Positions 8,477 to 16,883 of a DNA stretch of 64,000 nt are shown piece after piece. This DNA comes from Vibrio parahaemolyticus (GTDB lineage: Bacteria > Pseudomonadota > Gammaproteobacteria > Enterobacterales > Vibrionaceae), in contig NZ_UHIL01000001.1 in assembly GCF_900460535.1 (NCBI RefSeq), positions 930,001 through 994,000 of the forward strand, given 5' to 3'. Under the pieces are notes generated by a model. It was given only the letters and a program-made list of their open reading frames with translations. It was not told the DNA's origin and searched no databases. Within the stretch, counting starts at the first letter, position 1, and every line of letters starts with the position of its first letter. Made by a program: the position numbers and the translations under genes.

Positions 8477-9901
8477 ATGAGTAAGATTGCGCGTAAAGAC
8501 GTGGAGCGTCTTATTGAGCTGGTCGGGGGGCCGGACAATATTGCCAGTGTAAGCCACTGTTTAACTCGCTTACGTTTTGTTCTAAATGATACCGACAAAG
8601 CGGACACGAAACAGTTAGAAGCCTTGCGTATGGTGAAAGGCTGTTTTACCAACGCAGGTCAATTCCAAGTCGTCATCGGCACTGAAGTTGATGAGGTTTA
8701 CAAAGTTCTGATCGAGCTAAGCGGTAAAAGTGAAGCGAGCAAAGACGAATCCAAGAACGCTGCTCGTCAAAACATGAATATTGTTGAGCGCGGTATTTCC
8801 CACCTTGCAGAAATCTTTGTACCGTTGCTGCCTGCGATCATCACTGGTGGTCTGATCCTTGGTTTCCGTAATGTGATTGGCGACATCAAAATGTTTGATG
8901 GTCAAACCCTAACGGAAATCAGTCAGTTTTGGGCGACTGTTCACTCATTCCTATGGTTAATTGGTGAAGCGATTTTCTTCTTCCTACCCGTTGGTGTGTG
9001 TTGGTCGACCGTGAAAAAGCTCGGTGGTACACCGATTCTGGGTATTACGCTCGGTGTGACGTTGGTTTCGCCGCAGTTAATGAACGCGTACTTGATCGGT
9101 AAACAAGCACCAGAAGTCTGGGATTTCGGATTGTTTGTGATTGAGAAAGTGGGCTATCAGGCGCAGGTGATTCCAGCGATGTTAGCGGGTATGGCACTGG
9201 CGTTTATCGAAACGCACTTAAAACGCATCATCCCATCTTATCTATACCTTGTGGTCGTGCCGTTTGTTTCTCTCATTGCCTCGGTGATTTTAGCGCACTC
9301 GATCATTGGTCCATTTGGTCGCATGTTGGGTGATGGCGTGGCATTCGCAGCAAAAGCGGCCATGACGGGTGACTTCGCGATGATTGGCTCAACCATCTTC
9401 GGCTTCCTATACGCGCCACTTGTGATTACTGGTATCCACCACACAACCAATGCCGTTGACTTACAGTTGATGCAAGAATTGGGGGGCACGCCGATTTGGC
9501 CTTTAATTGCACTATCGAACATTGCTCAAGCATCGGCAGTGGTTGGCATCATTATCATCAGTAAAAAGCAGGATGAGCGTGAAATCTCAGTGCCTGCGGC
9601 GATTTCTGCCTACCTTGGCGTAACAGAGCCAGCCATGTACGGCATCAACTTGAAATACAAGTTCCCAATGTTGAGCGCGATGATCGGTAGTGCATGCGCT
9701 GCTGCTATCTGTGGTAGTGCGGGCGTAATGGCGAACGGTATCGGCGTAGGCGGCTTGCCGGGTATCTTATCTATCCAGCCGCAGTTCTGGGGCATCTTTG
9801 CTCTGGCGATGCTAGTCGCGATGGTGGTACCTGCCGCATTAACATTAATTCTTTATAAGCGTGCACAAGCGAAAGGTGAGCTTGAAGCGGCAAACGCGTA
9901 A
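8477..9901 (+). CDS. treB: TreB, trehalose-specific PTS enzyme IIBC
   Basis: Inner-membrane permease that imports trehalose and phosphorylates it to trehalose-6-phosphate. The 474 residues hold an EIIB domain (about 1-85) with the phospho-accepting Cys28 in SHCLTRLRF. A multi-span EIIC domain follows, with the sugar-site segment GIHHTTNAVD and the conserved VTEPAMYGIN. There is no EIIA domain, so phosphate must come from a separate EIIA such as Crr, as in E. coli. I chose ATG 8477 over GTG 8465 because GGGTGG lies 9 bases before the ATG. It is the first gene of treBC, under the two TreR operators. Confidence 0.95.
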   Translation: MSKIARKDVERLIELVGGPDNIASVSHCLTRLRFVLNDTDKADTKQLEALRMVKGCFTNAGQFQVVIGTEVDEVYKVLIELSGKSEASKDESKNAARQNMNIVERGISHLAEIFVPLLPAIITGGLILGFRNVIGDIKMFDGQTLTEISQFWATVHSFLWLIGEAIFFFLPVGVCWSTVKKLGGTPILGITLGVTLVSPQLMNAYLIGKQAPEVWDFGLFVIEKVGYQAQVIPAMLAGMALAFIETHLKRIIPSYLYLVVVPFVSLIASVILAHSIIGPFGRMLGDGVAFAAKAAMTGDFAMIGSTIFGFLYAPLVITGIHHTTNAVDLQLMQELGGTPIWPLIALSNIAQASAVVGIIIISKKQDEREISVPAAISAYLGVTEPAMYGINLKYKFPMLSAMIGSACAAAICGSAGVMANGIGVGGLPGILSIQPQFWGIFALAMLVAMVVPAALTLILYKRAQAKGELEAANA

Positions 9902-9909
9902 TTCAATTT

Positions 9910-9931
9910 GAGGCAGTGACTTGGCTGCCTC
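9910..9931 (+). other. Hairpin between treB and treC
   Basis: GAGGCAG pairs with CTGCCTC across 8 bases, followed by CTCCTGTTTTTC. It could be a weak terminator that lowers treC expression relative to treB, or an RNA-stability element. Confidence 0.45.
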
Positions 9932-9988
9932 CTCCTGTTTTTCTTTTCAAATTTTAAGTTTCCGATTACTGGTAAGTGAGTGTTAGAA

Positions 9989-11674
9989 ATGGCTATGACC
10001 AAGCATGATGAGAGCTGGTGGAAAACCGCAACCATCTACCAAATTTACCCAAAAAGCTTTTGTGACAGTGGCAGTAAAGGCACGGGCGACATTCAAGGGA
10101 TCATTTCTAAACTGGATTATCTAAAACACCTTGGTGTGGATGCGATTTGGCTGACGCCAGTGTATCAGTCTCCTATGGTTGATAACGGTTATGACATTTC
10201 CGATTATTACGCGATCAATCCACAGTTCGGCACTATGGATGATTTCGATACCTTGCTGGCAGAAGCGCATCAGTTGGGTATTCGTATCATCATGGACATT
10301 GTAGTGAACCACACGTCGACTGAGCATCATTGGTTCCAATCCGCGTTAGGGGACAAAAACAGCCCATACCGCGATTACTACATCTGGAAAGATCCGGTTG
10401 ATGGCACAGAACCTAACAACTGGCAATCGAAGTTTGGAGGCAATGCTTGGGAATTGGATGACGCGACAGGGCAGTACTACTTGCACCTTTTTGCTAAAGA
10501 GCAGGCGGATTTGAACTGGGAAAACCCAGTGGTGCGTGAAGAAGTCAAAGAAGTCATCAGTTTCTGGGCAGACAAAGGCGTGGACGGTTTCCGTCTCGAC
10601 GTCATCAACCTGATTTCTAAACAGCAAGACTTCCCAAGTGATGATATTGGCGATGGCCGCCGTTTCTATACGGATGGTCCTCGCGTGCACGAATATCTGC
10701 AAGAAATCAGCGAAGCTGTGTTTCAAAAGTACGGCAGCGTGACGGTGGGGGAAATGTCTTCGACCACGCTAGAGCACTGCCAGCAATACTCTTCATTAGA
10801 TGGCAAAGAGCTGTCGATGGTGTTCAATTTTCACCACCTGAAAGTCGATTATCCGGATGGTGAAAAATGGACCAAAGCGCCGTTTGATTTCATTCAGTTA
10901 AAGCAGATCTTCAACCATTGGCAAACGGGCTTAAATGGCAAAGGGTGGGGGGCGCTATTCTGGTGTAACCACGATCAACCTCGTGTGGTCAGCCGCTTAG
11001 GTGATGATAAACAATACCGCGTTGAGTCGGCGAAAATGCTGGCGGCATCTGTACATATGATGCAAGGCACGCCGTATGTTTATCAAGGTGAAGAGATTGG
11101 TATGACCAACCCTGGTTACACTGAGATCAGCCAGTACCGCGACGTAGAAAGCACCAACATGTACGACATCATGGTCAACCGCGATTACGTATCACACGAA
11201 GAGATGATGGCGATTTTGGCGCAGAAGTCGCGTGATAACTCACGTACGCCAATGCAGTGGAATAGCCAAAAGCACGCTGGTTTTACCGAAGGCACACCGT
11301 GGCTTGAGGTGGCGCAGAATTACTCTGAAATCAACGCAGAAGCGGCGGTTGCTGATTTGAACTCGGTGTTCTACTTCTACAAACGTTTGATTGAGCTACG
11401 TAAACAGGTTCCGGTGATCACCGATGGCCGTTATGAAGATTTACTGCCAGAGCATCAACGCATTTTTGCTTACGCTCGCCAGAACGACAAACAAACGCTG
11501 CTGTGTATCAATAACTACTACGCTGAAGAGGTGGAATGCGTTCTGCCAGAACGTTTTGAACTGAGTAAAGCGAAAAACTTGCTATCCAACTATCAAAACT
11601 CAGCGAGCGCAGTCGCGTCAAACCATCAAGTGTTACGACCTTACGAAACTCGTATTTTATTGATAGAAGAATAA
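9989..11674 (+). CDS. treC: TreC, trehalose-6-phosphate hydrolase
   Basis: Cytoplasmic GH13 enzyme that splits trehalose-6-phosphate into glucose and glucose-6-phosphate. About 561 residues (551 in E. coli). The four GH13 regions are visible: DIVVNHTS, GFRLDVIN with the nucleophile Asp, VGEMSS with the acid Glu, and WCNHDQPRVVSR with the conserved HD pair. ATG at 9989 lies 8 bases after AAGTGAG; GTG 9980 and ATG 9995 are possible alternatives. It is the second gene of treBC, 87 bases after treB, and ends at a strong terminator. Confidence 0.95.
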   Translation: MAMTKHDESWWKTATIYQIYPKSFCDSGSKGTGDIQGIISKLDYLKHLGVDAIWLTPVYQSPMVDNGYDISDYYAINPQFGTMDDFDTLLAEAHQLGIRIIMDIVVNHTSTEHHWFQSALGDKNSPYRDYYIWKDPVDGTEPNNWQSKFGGNAWELDDATGQYYLHLFAKEQADLNWENPVVREEVKEVISFWADKGVDGFRLDVINLISKQQDFPSDDIGDGRRFYTDGPRVHEYLQEISEAVFQKYGSVTVGEMSSTTLEHCQQYSSLDGKELSMVFNFHHLKVDYPDGEKWTKAPFDFIQLKQIFNHWQTGLNGKGWGALFWCNHDQPRVVSRLGDDKQYRVESAKMLAASVHMMQGTPYVYQGEEIGMTNPGYTEISQYRDVESTNMYDIMVNRDYVSHEEMMAILAQKSRDNSRTPMQWNSQKHAGFTEGTPWLEVAQNYSEINAEAAVADLNSVFYFYKRLIELRKQVPVITDGRYEDLLPEHQRIFAYARQNDKQTLLCINNYYAEEVECVLPERFELSKAKNLLSNYQNSASAVASNHQVLRPYETRILLIEE

Positions 11675-11712
11675 ACTCGGGTGTCATCACCCCTAGGATT
11701 GATGTTCGAGAT

Positions 11713-11748
11713 GAAGGCTTTGGTGTGCTCCCCAAAGCCTTCTTTTAT
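11713..11748 (+). terminator. Terminator of treBC
   Basis: GAAGGCTTTGG pairs with CCAAAGCCTTC around 8 bases, followed by TTTTATT. Confidence 0.85.
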
Positions 11749-11778
11749 TGAGATGCCGTATTTCTAAAAGATGCGAGC

Positions 11779-12678
11779 TTATTTTGTTTCAATCGCTGTT
11801 AGCTGCACGTTCTCTTCGTTGATTTGTACTTGTTGTACTTTTAGTAGTTCGACTTGCTCAATCAGACCTAAGCTCGGGTTAAACCAACGTTCTGCCGAAG
11901 TGGCGAACTCCATTGAGTCCATATCATCGCAGTTTAGGTTGTAAGTATTCTCTTCCGTCAGGTACGCCGCTTCAATTGTCTTGCCCGAAATCGAGAACGT
12001 TTTACGTACGCCAGTCTCTCGGATTTGCTGTTGCCAAACCACTTGGCAAGATGCTGTCATTGGCAGGTTTTGTACCCACTCATGTTCTTCAAAACTGTCT
12101 AACAGGTGGTGTACTGCGTTGCCTGTAAGAGTGGTTTGCAGAGACATGGTTTCTTCACCGATATCAATGTTCGGGCTTTTCTCTTTTACGTCGTTACCGT
12201 TCAGGCGGAAAATCGGGCTACTGTGCATTAGCATGGCAATAAACTGATTGCCAATAGAATAAACGTCGGTGATTTCATGAAGTGCGCCATCAGAGCCTGC
12301 AAAATAAAGTGTATTGCTCTCTTCTTCGTTGTTGAACTGTTTGTCAGAGTAGTAGAACTGTTGAGCGCCGTAGTTCACCAAGTCATTAACCAGCTGGATG
12401 ATTGCCTCGCTGTTTGGGATTTGTGCCAATGCTGCCAATATTTGCTCGCTATCCATCGCTTGAAAGCTCAGCTTCATGTCACCTTCAGATTGGCCATCCA
12501 AGCTAAACGAGTAGCTAAGTTGTGTGTTTGTCTCGGGAGCGAAAATGGAGTTTTGAATCGCGATGTCGAAACTTTCTTGAGGCCCTTTGTTTGGATTAGT
12601 ACTGCCAGAAGACGAACCTCCGCCACAGCCGTAAAGAGCCAGAGTTGCTGCTGCGATAAGCGTCATTTTGTTTAGCAT
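11779..12678 (-). CDS. Unknown lipoprotein, 299 residues
   Basis: I do not recognise a family. The N-terminus is a lipoprotein signal, MLNKMTLIAAATLALYGC, with a glycine/serine-rich linker GGGSSSGSTNPN after the modified Cys18. The mature part, about 280 residues, has two cysteines (ASCQVVWQQQ and NLNCDDMDS) and looks like a beta-rich periplasmic or surface domain; this is inferred only from composition. AGGA lies about 9 bases before the ATG. It lies 131 bases downstream of a membrane-bound winged-helix regulator on the same strand, which could control it or share its transcript. The spacer holds a 20-base-spaced direct repeat. Confidence 0.75.
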   Translation of the reverse strand: MLNKMTLIAAATLALYGCGGGSSSGSTNPNKGPQESFDIAIQNSIFAPETNTQLSYSFSLDGQSEGDMKLSFQAMDSEQILAALAQIPNSEAIIQLVNDLVNYGAQQFYYSDKQFNNEEESNTLYFAGSDGALHEITDVYSIGNQFIAMLMHSSPIFRLNGNDVKEKSPNIDIGEETMSLQTTLTGNAVHHLLDSFEEHEWVQNLPMTASCQVVWQQQIRETGVRKTFSISGKTIEAAYLTEENTYNLNCDDMDSMEFATSAERWFNPSLGLIEQVELLKVQQVQINEENVQLTAIETK

Positions 12679-12772
12679 GGTTTACATTCCTGATTGATAA
12701 GGCCGCTTCATGTTGGGCCGTTGCTTGAATGCGAGCATGCTAAGTTCAGTGAGATAAAAAGGGCAAAAAACA

Positions 12773-12800
12773 AAAGCTAATAGCGCTTAACGAAAGCTTA
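12773..12800. promoter_or_regulatory. Direct repeat upstream of the lipoprotein gene
   Basis: AAAGCTAA (12773-12780) and AAAGCTTA (12793-12800) are exactly 20 bases apart, two helical turns, with AGCGCTTAA between. The spacing suits a dimeric winged-helix regulator binding one face of DNA. No binding evidence is available. Confidence 0.35.
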
Positions 12801-12809
12801 ATTTTATAT

Positions 12810-14330
12810 TTAGGTCTTTGTTTTATTTGGGTTTATTTCGTTGGCTACGTTGGTGCAATACTCATTGATGAGCGCTTTCCATCGGCTGATAATTTCTTGA
12901 TCGGTCAAACTGACATGCAACGTTTTCCATGGTTGAAGGCAAGTTTCTTTCGATTCTGATTGAGAAAGACGTTCAAACAATGTCTCGGAGGGTAAAACGC
13001 GCAGCAGTGCCACCAGTGATTCCATGTAGTTGAGACGGAACTGTTCAAGTTTGTTTTGCTTATAAGCGATGTGAGACACAAACGTATAAATCAGCGCGTT
13101 TTGAATGCGTGAGTCGCCATCTGGAGTGGTCAACAGAACTTTTGCTCGGTCTAGGTTACCTAGTTTGAAATGCAATACGCCCAACCAGAGGCTTAGCTCA
13201 TCTGGCAAAACATCGAACGAAGACTGCACTTGCGTCAAATACGTTTCCAGCTTTTGAGGCTCTTGCTCGTATAACGCGAGATGCCTTGCGGTTGTGATAG
13301 CTGCAAACTCATCAGCTTGTTGGAGAGGTTGGTTAGAAAAGACATTCTCAAACAGCATTTTTTGGTGAACGTCTGACAGTTGCCATGTGCTTGCCGAAGG
13401 TGCAGGCAAGTTGAAGTATTGTGCGACATCCGAGTGAATTTGGAAGATGTCCGATTGTAGGTCGGATAAGCGCAGTGTGTATTCATTGCGAAATGCCAGC
13501 TTCCCTGTCGCAGGATAAATAAGGTTCATCTGCGCTTTCAAGGTGCCTTGTTCTGCGCCGTCTTTTAACTCTATGTTGAGTTCGTAATCACTGGTCTGCA
13601 TATTTCGTGCACCAGGGAAATACGGTGTATGACCAATGGGATCCAGAAAGTAACTTGGAGCGTCTTGGTTAGCGATGTCGGTATATGGATATTCGACTTG
13701 TTGTTGCAGTAAGACGGCTTTGACCAGTGTGCGATATTTTCGTGCCTGAGAGCCGATTGCATCGACACGGTTGAGCAGCAACTCGACTTTGGGGATAAGT
13801 AACTGATGACGTGTTTGTTGTGTTGAAATCTCTTGGCGTTGCCATAGCAAGCTTGCGAGCGTCACGCTACAAACCGCAAGTATGGCACACAAGCTATAAG
13901 CAAAAATTAGCTTGAAGTTCTTATTACTCGCAACCTGAGTTGGGAGAACGCGTCGATGGCTTTTCGCTGGCGGTATTAAACGGATATTGGCAGGGTTAAG
14001 AAAATAGCCCTTTCGAGGATAAGTGACCAAGAGCTTAGCCGCATCGTACTCGGGTAGGTGTTGCTGTAGCAGCGCACGTAAGGTGCTAATGCGGTTAGTG
14101 AGCACATTCTTGGAGATGAATTTGCTCTGCCAAATGGTTTCGATAATGGTGTCGGCAGAGAGCGGATGCCCCACGCTTGTTAGCAGAAGTTCTAATAACT
14201 CAATGGTACGAGGTTCGAGATCAATCGCGATAGTGTCTTGATGAAGAGTCTGTTTTTTCGGATTGTAGACCAACTCGCCAATCGCAATACAACTGTGAGT
14301 TTGTTTGGCTTGTTGTAGAAAGTCGCGCAT
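12810..14330 (-). CDS. Membrane-anchored winged-helix regulator, ToxR/CadC-like
   Basis: The 506-residue protein begins with an OmpR/PhoB-type winged-helix DNA-binding domain (about 15-112; typical segments PRTIELLELLLTSVGHPLS, NVLTNRISTLRALL, VTYPRKGYFL). A basic linker comes next, then a single membrane span at about 141-164 (LIFAYSLCAILAVCSVTLASLL) and a periplasmic domain of about 340 residues. That domain is helical with weak TPR-like character near the end (ELSLWLGVLHFKLGNLDRAKVLL). The architecture is that of ToxR/CadC, which sense signals across the membrane and bind DNA directly. The ligand and targets are unknown. The lipoprotein gene just downstream is the obvious first target. Confidence 0.85.
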   Translation of the reverse strand: MRDFLQQAKQTHSCIAIGELVYNPKKQTLHQDTIAIDLEPRTIELLELLLTSVGHPLSADTIIETIWQSKFISKNVLTNRISTLRALLQQHLPEYDAAKLLVTYPRKGYFLNPANIRLIPPAKSHRRVLPTQVASNKNFKLIFAYSLCAILAVCSVTLASLLWQRQEISTQQTRHQLLIPKVELLLNRVDAIGSQARKYRTLVKAVLLQQQVEYPYTDIANQDAPSYFLDPIGHTPYFPGARNMQTSDYELNIELKDGAEQGTLKAQMNLIYPATGKLAFRNEYTLRLSDLQSDIFQIHSDVAQYFNLPAPSASTWQLSDVHQKMLFENVFSNQPLQQADEFAAITTARHLALYEQEPQKLETYLTQVQSSFDVLPDELSLWLGVLHFKLGNLDRAKVLLTTPDGDSRIQNALIYTFVSHIAYKQNKLEQFRLNYMESLVALLRVLPSETLFERLSQSESKETCLQPWKTLHVSLTDQEIISRWKALINEYCTNVANEINPNKTKT

Positions 14331-14353
14331 ACCGTACCGAGTTATTTGGAAAT

Positions 14354-14401
14354 CGCGAAATATTATATAGTTATTGAAGCGCGAAATCTTATAAATCGCG
14401 C
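14354..14401. promoter_or_regulatory. Repeated CGCGAAAT elements upstream of the membrane regulator
   Basis: CGCGAAATATTATA (14354-14367) and CGCGAAATCTTATA (14380-14393) are 26 bases apart with 13 of 14 identical. The second lies within an inverted repeat, GCGCGA (14379-14384) with TCGCGC (14396-14401). A minus-strand TATAAT at 14362-14367 could be the -10 box. This could be an autoregulatory operator. Confidence 0.4.
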
Positions 14402-14420
14402 GTCAATTATCATCAAAAGT

Positions 14421-15038
14421 TTATGAACCGTAGGTAACGGAATATCGGTGTGGTTTGTGATTCATCGCCAATACGACATTCAGTGCAAAGGCACCCAAAA
14501 TCGAAAGGCCAATCACCTCTGGAGTGACAAAGAAGAATGAAGCAAACAGGATACATGCATCGATTGCCATCTGGCTTTTGCCAACAGAAATGCCAAACTT
14601 GTCCTGAATAAACAAACACAACACGTTAAAGCCACCTAGGCTGGAGCGATGTCGGAACAAAATCAGCATACCTAATCCCATCAATAGGCCACCTGCTACC
14701 GCGCAATAAATTTCGTTAACGGATTCGAGTGAGATCAGCAAATAAAGGTGATCGGCAAAGATAGAAACCAAAGCGCCAGAAATAGCGCTATTGATTGCGA
14801 AATGACGGCCGAAGCGTTTCCATGCGAGTAAGTAAAAAGGACAGTTTGCCAAAAAGTACAGCACACCAAAGGTAAAAGGTGTAAATTGGCTTATTAGCAA
14901 TGCCAATCCAGTCGTGCCTCCTGTTAGAAGGTTCGCGGATTGGAGAAAGAAAACGCCCTGAGCTACCAAAAAGGTACCAGTGAGAATTGCTATCCAGTCT
15001 TCTTTTCTTGAGTGTTTTTCCATCAAAATTGCAGTCAT
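14421..15038 (-). CDS. YitT-family membrane protein
   Basis: A 205-residue integral membrane protein of the YitT/DUF161 family, with about five or six hydrophobic spans. Conserved glycine-rich parts are seen (TGGTTGLALLISQ and FRHRSSLGGFNVLCLFIQDKFGISVGK). It lacks the C-terminal soluble domain found in the longer Bacillus YitT proteins. Function is unknown. The start could be the ATG at 15038 or 15023; neither has a clear ribosome site. It is upstream of and on the same strand as the membrane regulator, with a 90-base gap that holds repeated elements. Confidence 0.85.
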   Translation of the reverse strand: MTAILMEKHSRKEDWIAILTGTFLVAQGVFFLQSANLLTGGTTGLALLISQFTPFTFGVLYFLANCPFYLLAWKRFGRHFAINSAISGALVSIFADHLYLLISLESVNEIYCAVAGGLLMGLGMLILFRHRSSLGGFNVLCLFIQDKFGISVGKSQMAIDACILFASFFFVTPEVIGLSILGAFALNVVLAMNHKPHRYSVTYGS

Positions 15039-15252
15039 CGGTGAGAAATAAGGCGTGCATAGTAGTAAAAAGATGATCTTTTCGGTAGCTAGAGGGTAAA
15101 ATTTGCGGTAAACCTATGTAATTGCTGTTTTACAGGGTGTAAAGCACAAAATTGACAGGCAATAAATCGTGGTTGAACAATTGCAACATCACCATGATAA
15201 CTATTGCTTGTCATCATGAAAAAACTGCATGAGAAAAATTGTAAATTTCTCT

Positions 15253-15280
15253 TTATGACCTAGATCAAATTATGTAGAAT
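15253..15280 (+). promoter_or_regulatory. Candidate glyA promoter
   Basis: TTATGA (15253-15258), a 16-base spacer and TAGAAT (15275-15280). The -10 is good, the -35 poor, as expected of an activated promoter. The start would be near 15287, just before the PurR-like site. Confidence 0.45.
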
Positions 15281-15296
15281 GCGCGCCATTGATGCG

Positions 15297-15312
15297 ACGA
15301 AAACGTTTGCGT
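15297..15312. promoter_or_regulatory. PurR-like operator of glyA
   Basis: ACGAAAACGTTTGCGT matches the PurR consensus ACGCAAACGTTTGCGT at 15 of 16 positions. It lies at or just after the likely start point. PurR represses glyA in E. coli, since GlyA supplies one-carbon units for purines. Confidence 0.8.
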
Positions 15313-15370
15313 TAGGTCGTTAACCAGTTTTTTTGCAACTTTCAGTACTAATCTGAGTCAGGAGATACAG

Positions 15371-16621
15371 ATGCTTAAGCGTGATATGAACATCGCAGAT
15401 TACGATGCGGAACTGTTCGCAGCTATCCAGGAAGAAACCCTTCGCCAGGAAGAACACATTGAACTTATCGCTTCTGAAAACTACACAAGCCCACGTGTAA
15501 TGGAAGCGCAAGGTTCTCAGCTAACGAACAAATACGCTGAAGGCTACCCAGGCAAGCGTTACTACGGCGGTTGTGAGTACGTAGATAAAGCAGAACAGCT
15601 TGCTATCGATCGTGCATGCAAACTATTCGGTTGTGAGTACGCTAACGTACAACCTCACTCAGGTTCTCAAGCAAACAGCGCAGTTTACATGGCGCTTCTT
15701 AACCCAGGCGATACAGTACTAGGTATGAGCCTAGCGCACGGTGGTCACCTGACTCACGGTTCTCCAGTAAACTTCTCTGGTAAGCATTACAACGTTATCC
15801 CTTACGGTATCGATGAAGCGGGTCAAATCAATTACGACGAGATGGAACAGCTAGCGCTTGAGCACAAGCCTAAGATGATCATCGGTGGTTTCTCTGCTTA
15901 CTCGCAAATCGTTGATTGGAAGCGCATGCGTGAAATCGCGGACAAAGTAGATGCTTACCTTTTCGTTGATATGGCACACGTAGCTGGTCTTATCGCAGCA
16001 GGCGAATACCCAACACCTGTTCCACACGCTCACGTAGTAACAACAACGACGCACAAAACACTAGCAGGCCCTCGCGGTGGTCTTATCTTGTCTAATGCTG
16101 GCGAAGATATGTACAAGAAGCTGAACTCAGCTGTGTTCCCTGGTGGTCAAGGTGGCCCTCTAATGCACGTTATCGCTGGTAAAGCAGTAGCGTTCAAAGA
16201 AGCGATGGAGCCAGAGTTCAAAGCTTACCAAGCTCGCGTAGTGAAAAACGCAAAAGCGATGGTTGGTCAGTTCCAAGAGCGTGGCTACAAAATCGTATCT
16301 AACGGCACAGAAAACCACTTGTTCCTTGTGGATCTAATCGACAAAGACATCACTGGTAAAGATGCTGATGCGGCACTAGGTGCAGCAAACATCACAGTAA
16401 ACAAAAACTCAGTACCAAATGACCCACGCAGCCCATTCGTAACATCTGGTATTCGTGTAGGTACACCAGCGATCACTCGTCGTGGTTTTACTGAAGAAGA
16501 TGCAAAAGATCTAGCAAACTGGATGTGTGACGTCCTAGATAACATCGGCAACGAAGAAGTTATCGAAGCGACTAAACAGAAAGTATTAGAAATCTGTAAG
16601 CGTCTACCGGTTTACGCCTAA
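15371..16621 (+). CDS. glyA: Serine hydroxymethyltransferase
   Basis: PLP enzyme that converts serine and tetrahydrofolate to glycine and 5,10-methylene-tetrahydrofolate, the main one-carbon source of the cell. The 416-residue product has the family N-terminus [29 protein letters not shown] (split here only by naming its ends), the PLP-lysine motif [14 protein letters not shown] and the C-terminal [14 protein letters not shown] at 15371 has GGAGATACAG in front. It is monocistronic, with its own terminator. Codon use is strongly biased, as for a highly expressed gene. Confidence 0.97.
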   Translation: MLKRDMNIADYDAELFAAIQEETLRQEEHIELIASENYTSPRVMEAQGSQLTNKYAEGYPGKRYYGGCEYVDKAEQLAIDRACKLFGCEYANVQPHSGSQANSAVYMALLNPGDTVLGMSLAHGGHLTHGSPVNFSGKHYNVIPYGIDEAGQINYDEMEQLALEHKPKMIIGGFSAYSQIVDWKRMREIADKVDAYLFVDMAHVAGLIAAGEYPTPVPHAHVVTTTTHKTLAGPRGGLILSNAGEDMYKKLNSAVFPGGQGGPLMHVIAGKAVAFKEAMEPEFKAYQARVVKNAKAMVGQFQERGYKIVSNGTENHLFLVDLIDKDITGKDADAALGAANITVNKNSVPNDPRSPFVTSGIRVGTPAITRRGFTEEDAKDLANWMCDVLDNIGNEEVIEATKQKVLEICKRLPVYA

Positions 16622-16725
16622 TTGTTCTGCCTGATTCGCTCTATTTTTGCGTCAAAGGTGCTCATTTGCAGTTGTAAACTGCGCGCTTTTTCCCTGAACT
16701 AGAAACGAATCAGTTTGAAAATACT

Positions 16726-16756
16726 AAAGGTCCTCAATTGAGGGCCTTTTTGTTTT
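16726..16756 (+). terminator. Terminator of glyA
   Basis: AAAGG-T-CCTCAA pairs with TTGAGG-G-CCTTT, followed by a run of T (TTGTTTTTT). Confidence 0.8.
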
Positions 16757-16834
16757 TTCTGGCGTCTGGGATTGTTTAATCGTGCCATCGAATAAAAGAG
16801 AGTGGTGCAGGGCATCTCTTGGTTGGCAGATACA

Positions 16835-16862
16835 AAAAAGGTTGGCACTAAGCCAACCTTTT
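16835..16862 (-). terminator. Terminator of lipB-lipA
   Basis: On the minus strand AAAAGGTTGGC pairs with GCCAACCTTTTT around a 5-base loop, 22 bases after the lipA stop. Confidence 0.8.
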
Positions 16863-16883
16863 CAGTTTTCGAGTTCAAGATGC

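Larger units (their letters stand above)
15039..15370. other. Intergenic region between yitT-like gene and glyA
   Basis: Divergent 332-base promoter region with no gene visible. It contains the glyA promoter and PurR-like site listed separately. At 15217-15229, TGAAAAAACTGCA resembles the MetR pattern TGAA-N5-TTCA with one mismatch; MetR activates glyA in E. coli, but this match is weak. Confidence 0.5.

Noticed and set aside
15039..15370. Glycine riboswitch upstream of glyA
   Set aside because: No tandem aptamer-like structure was visible, and the space after the likely start point is only about 80 bases. Vibrio glycine riboswitches precede the glycine cleavage genes.
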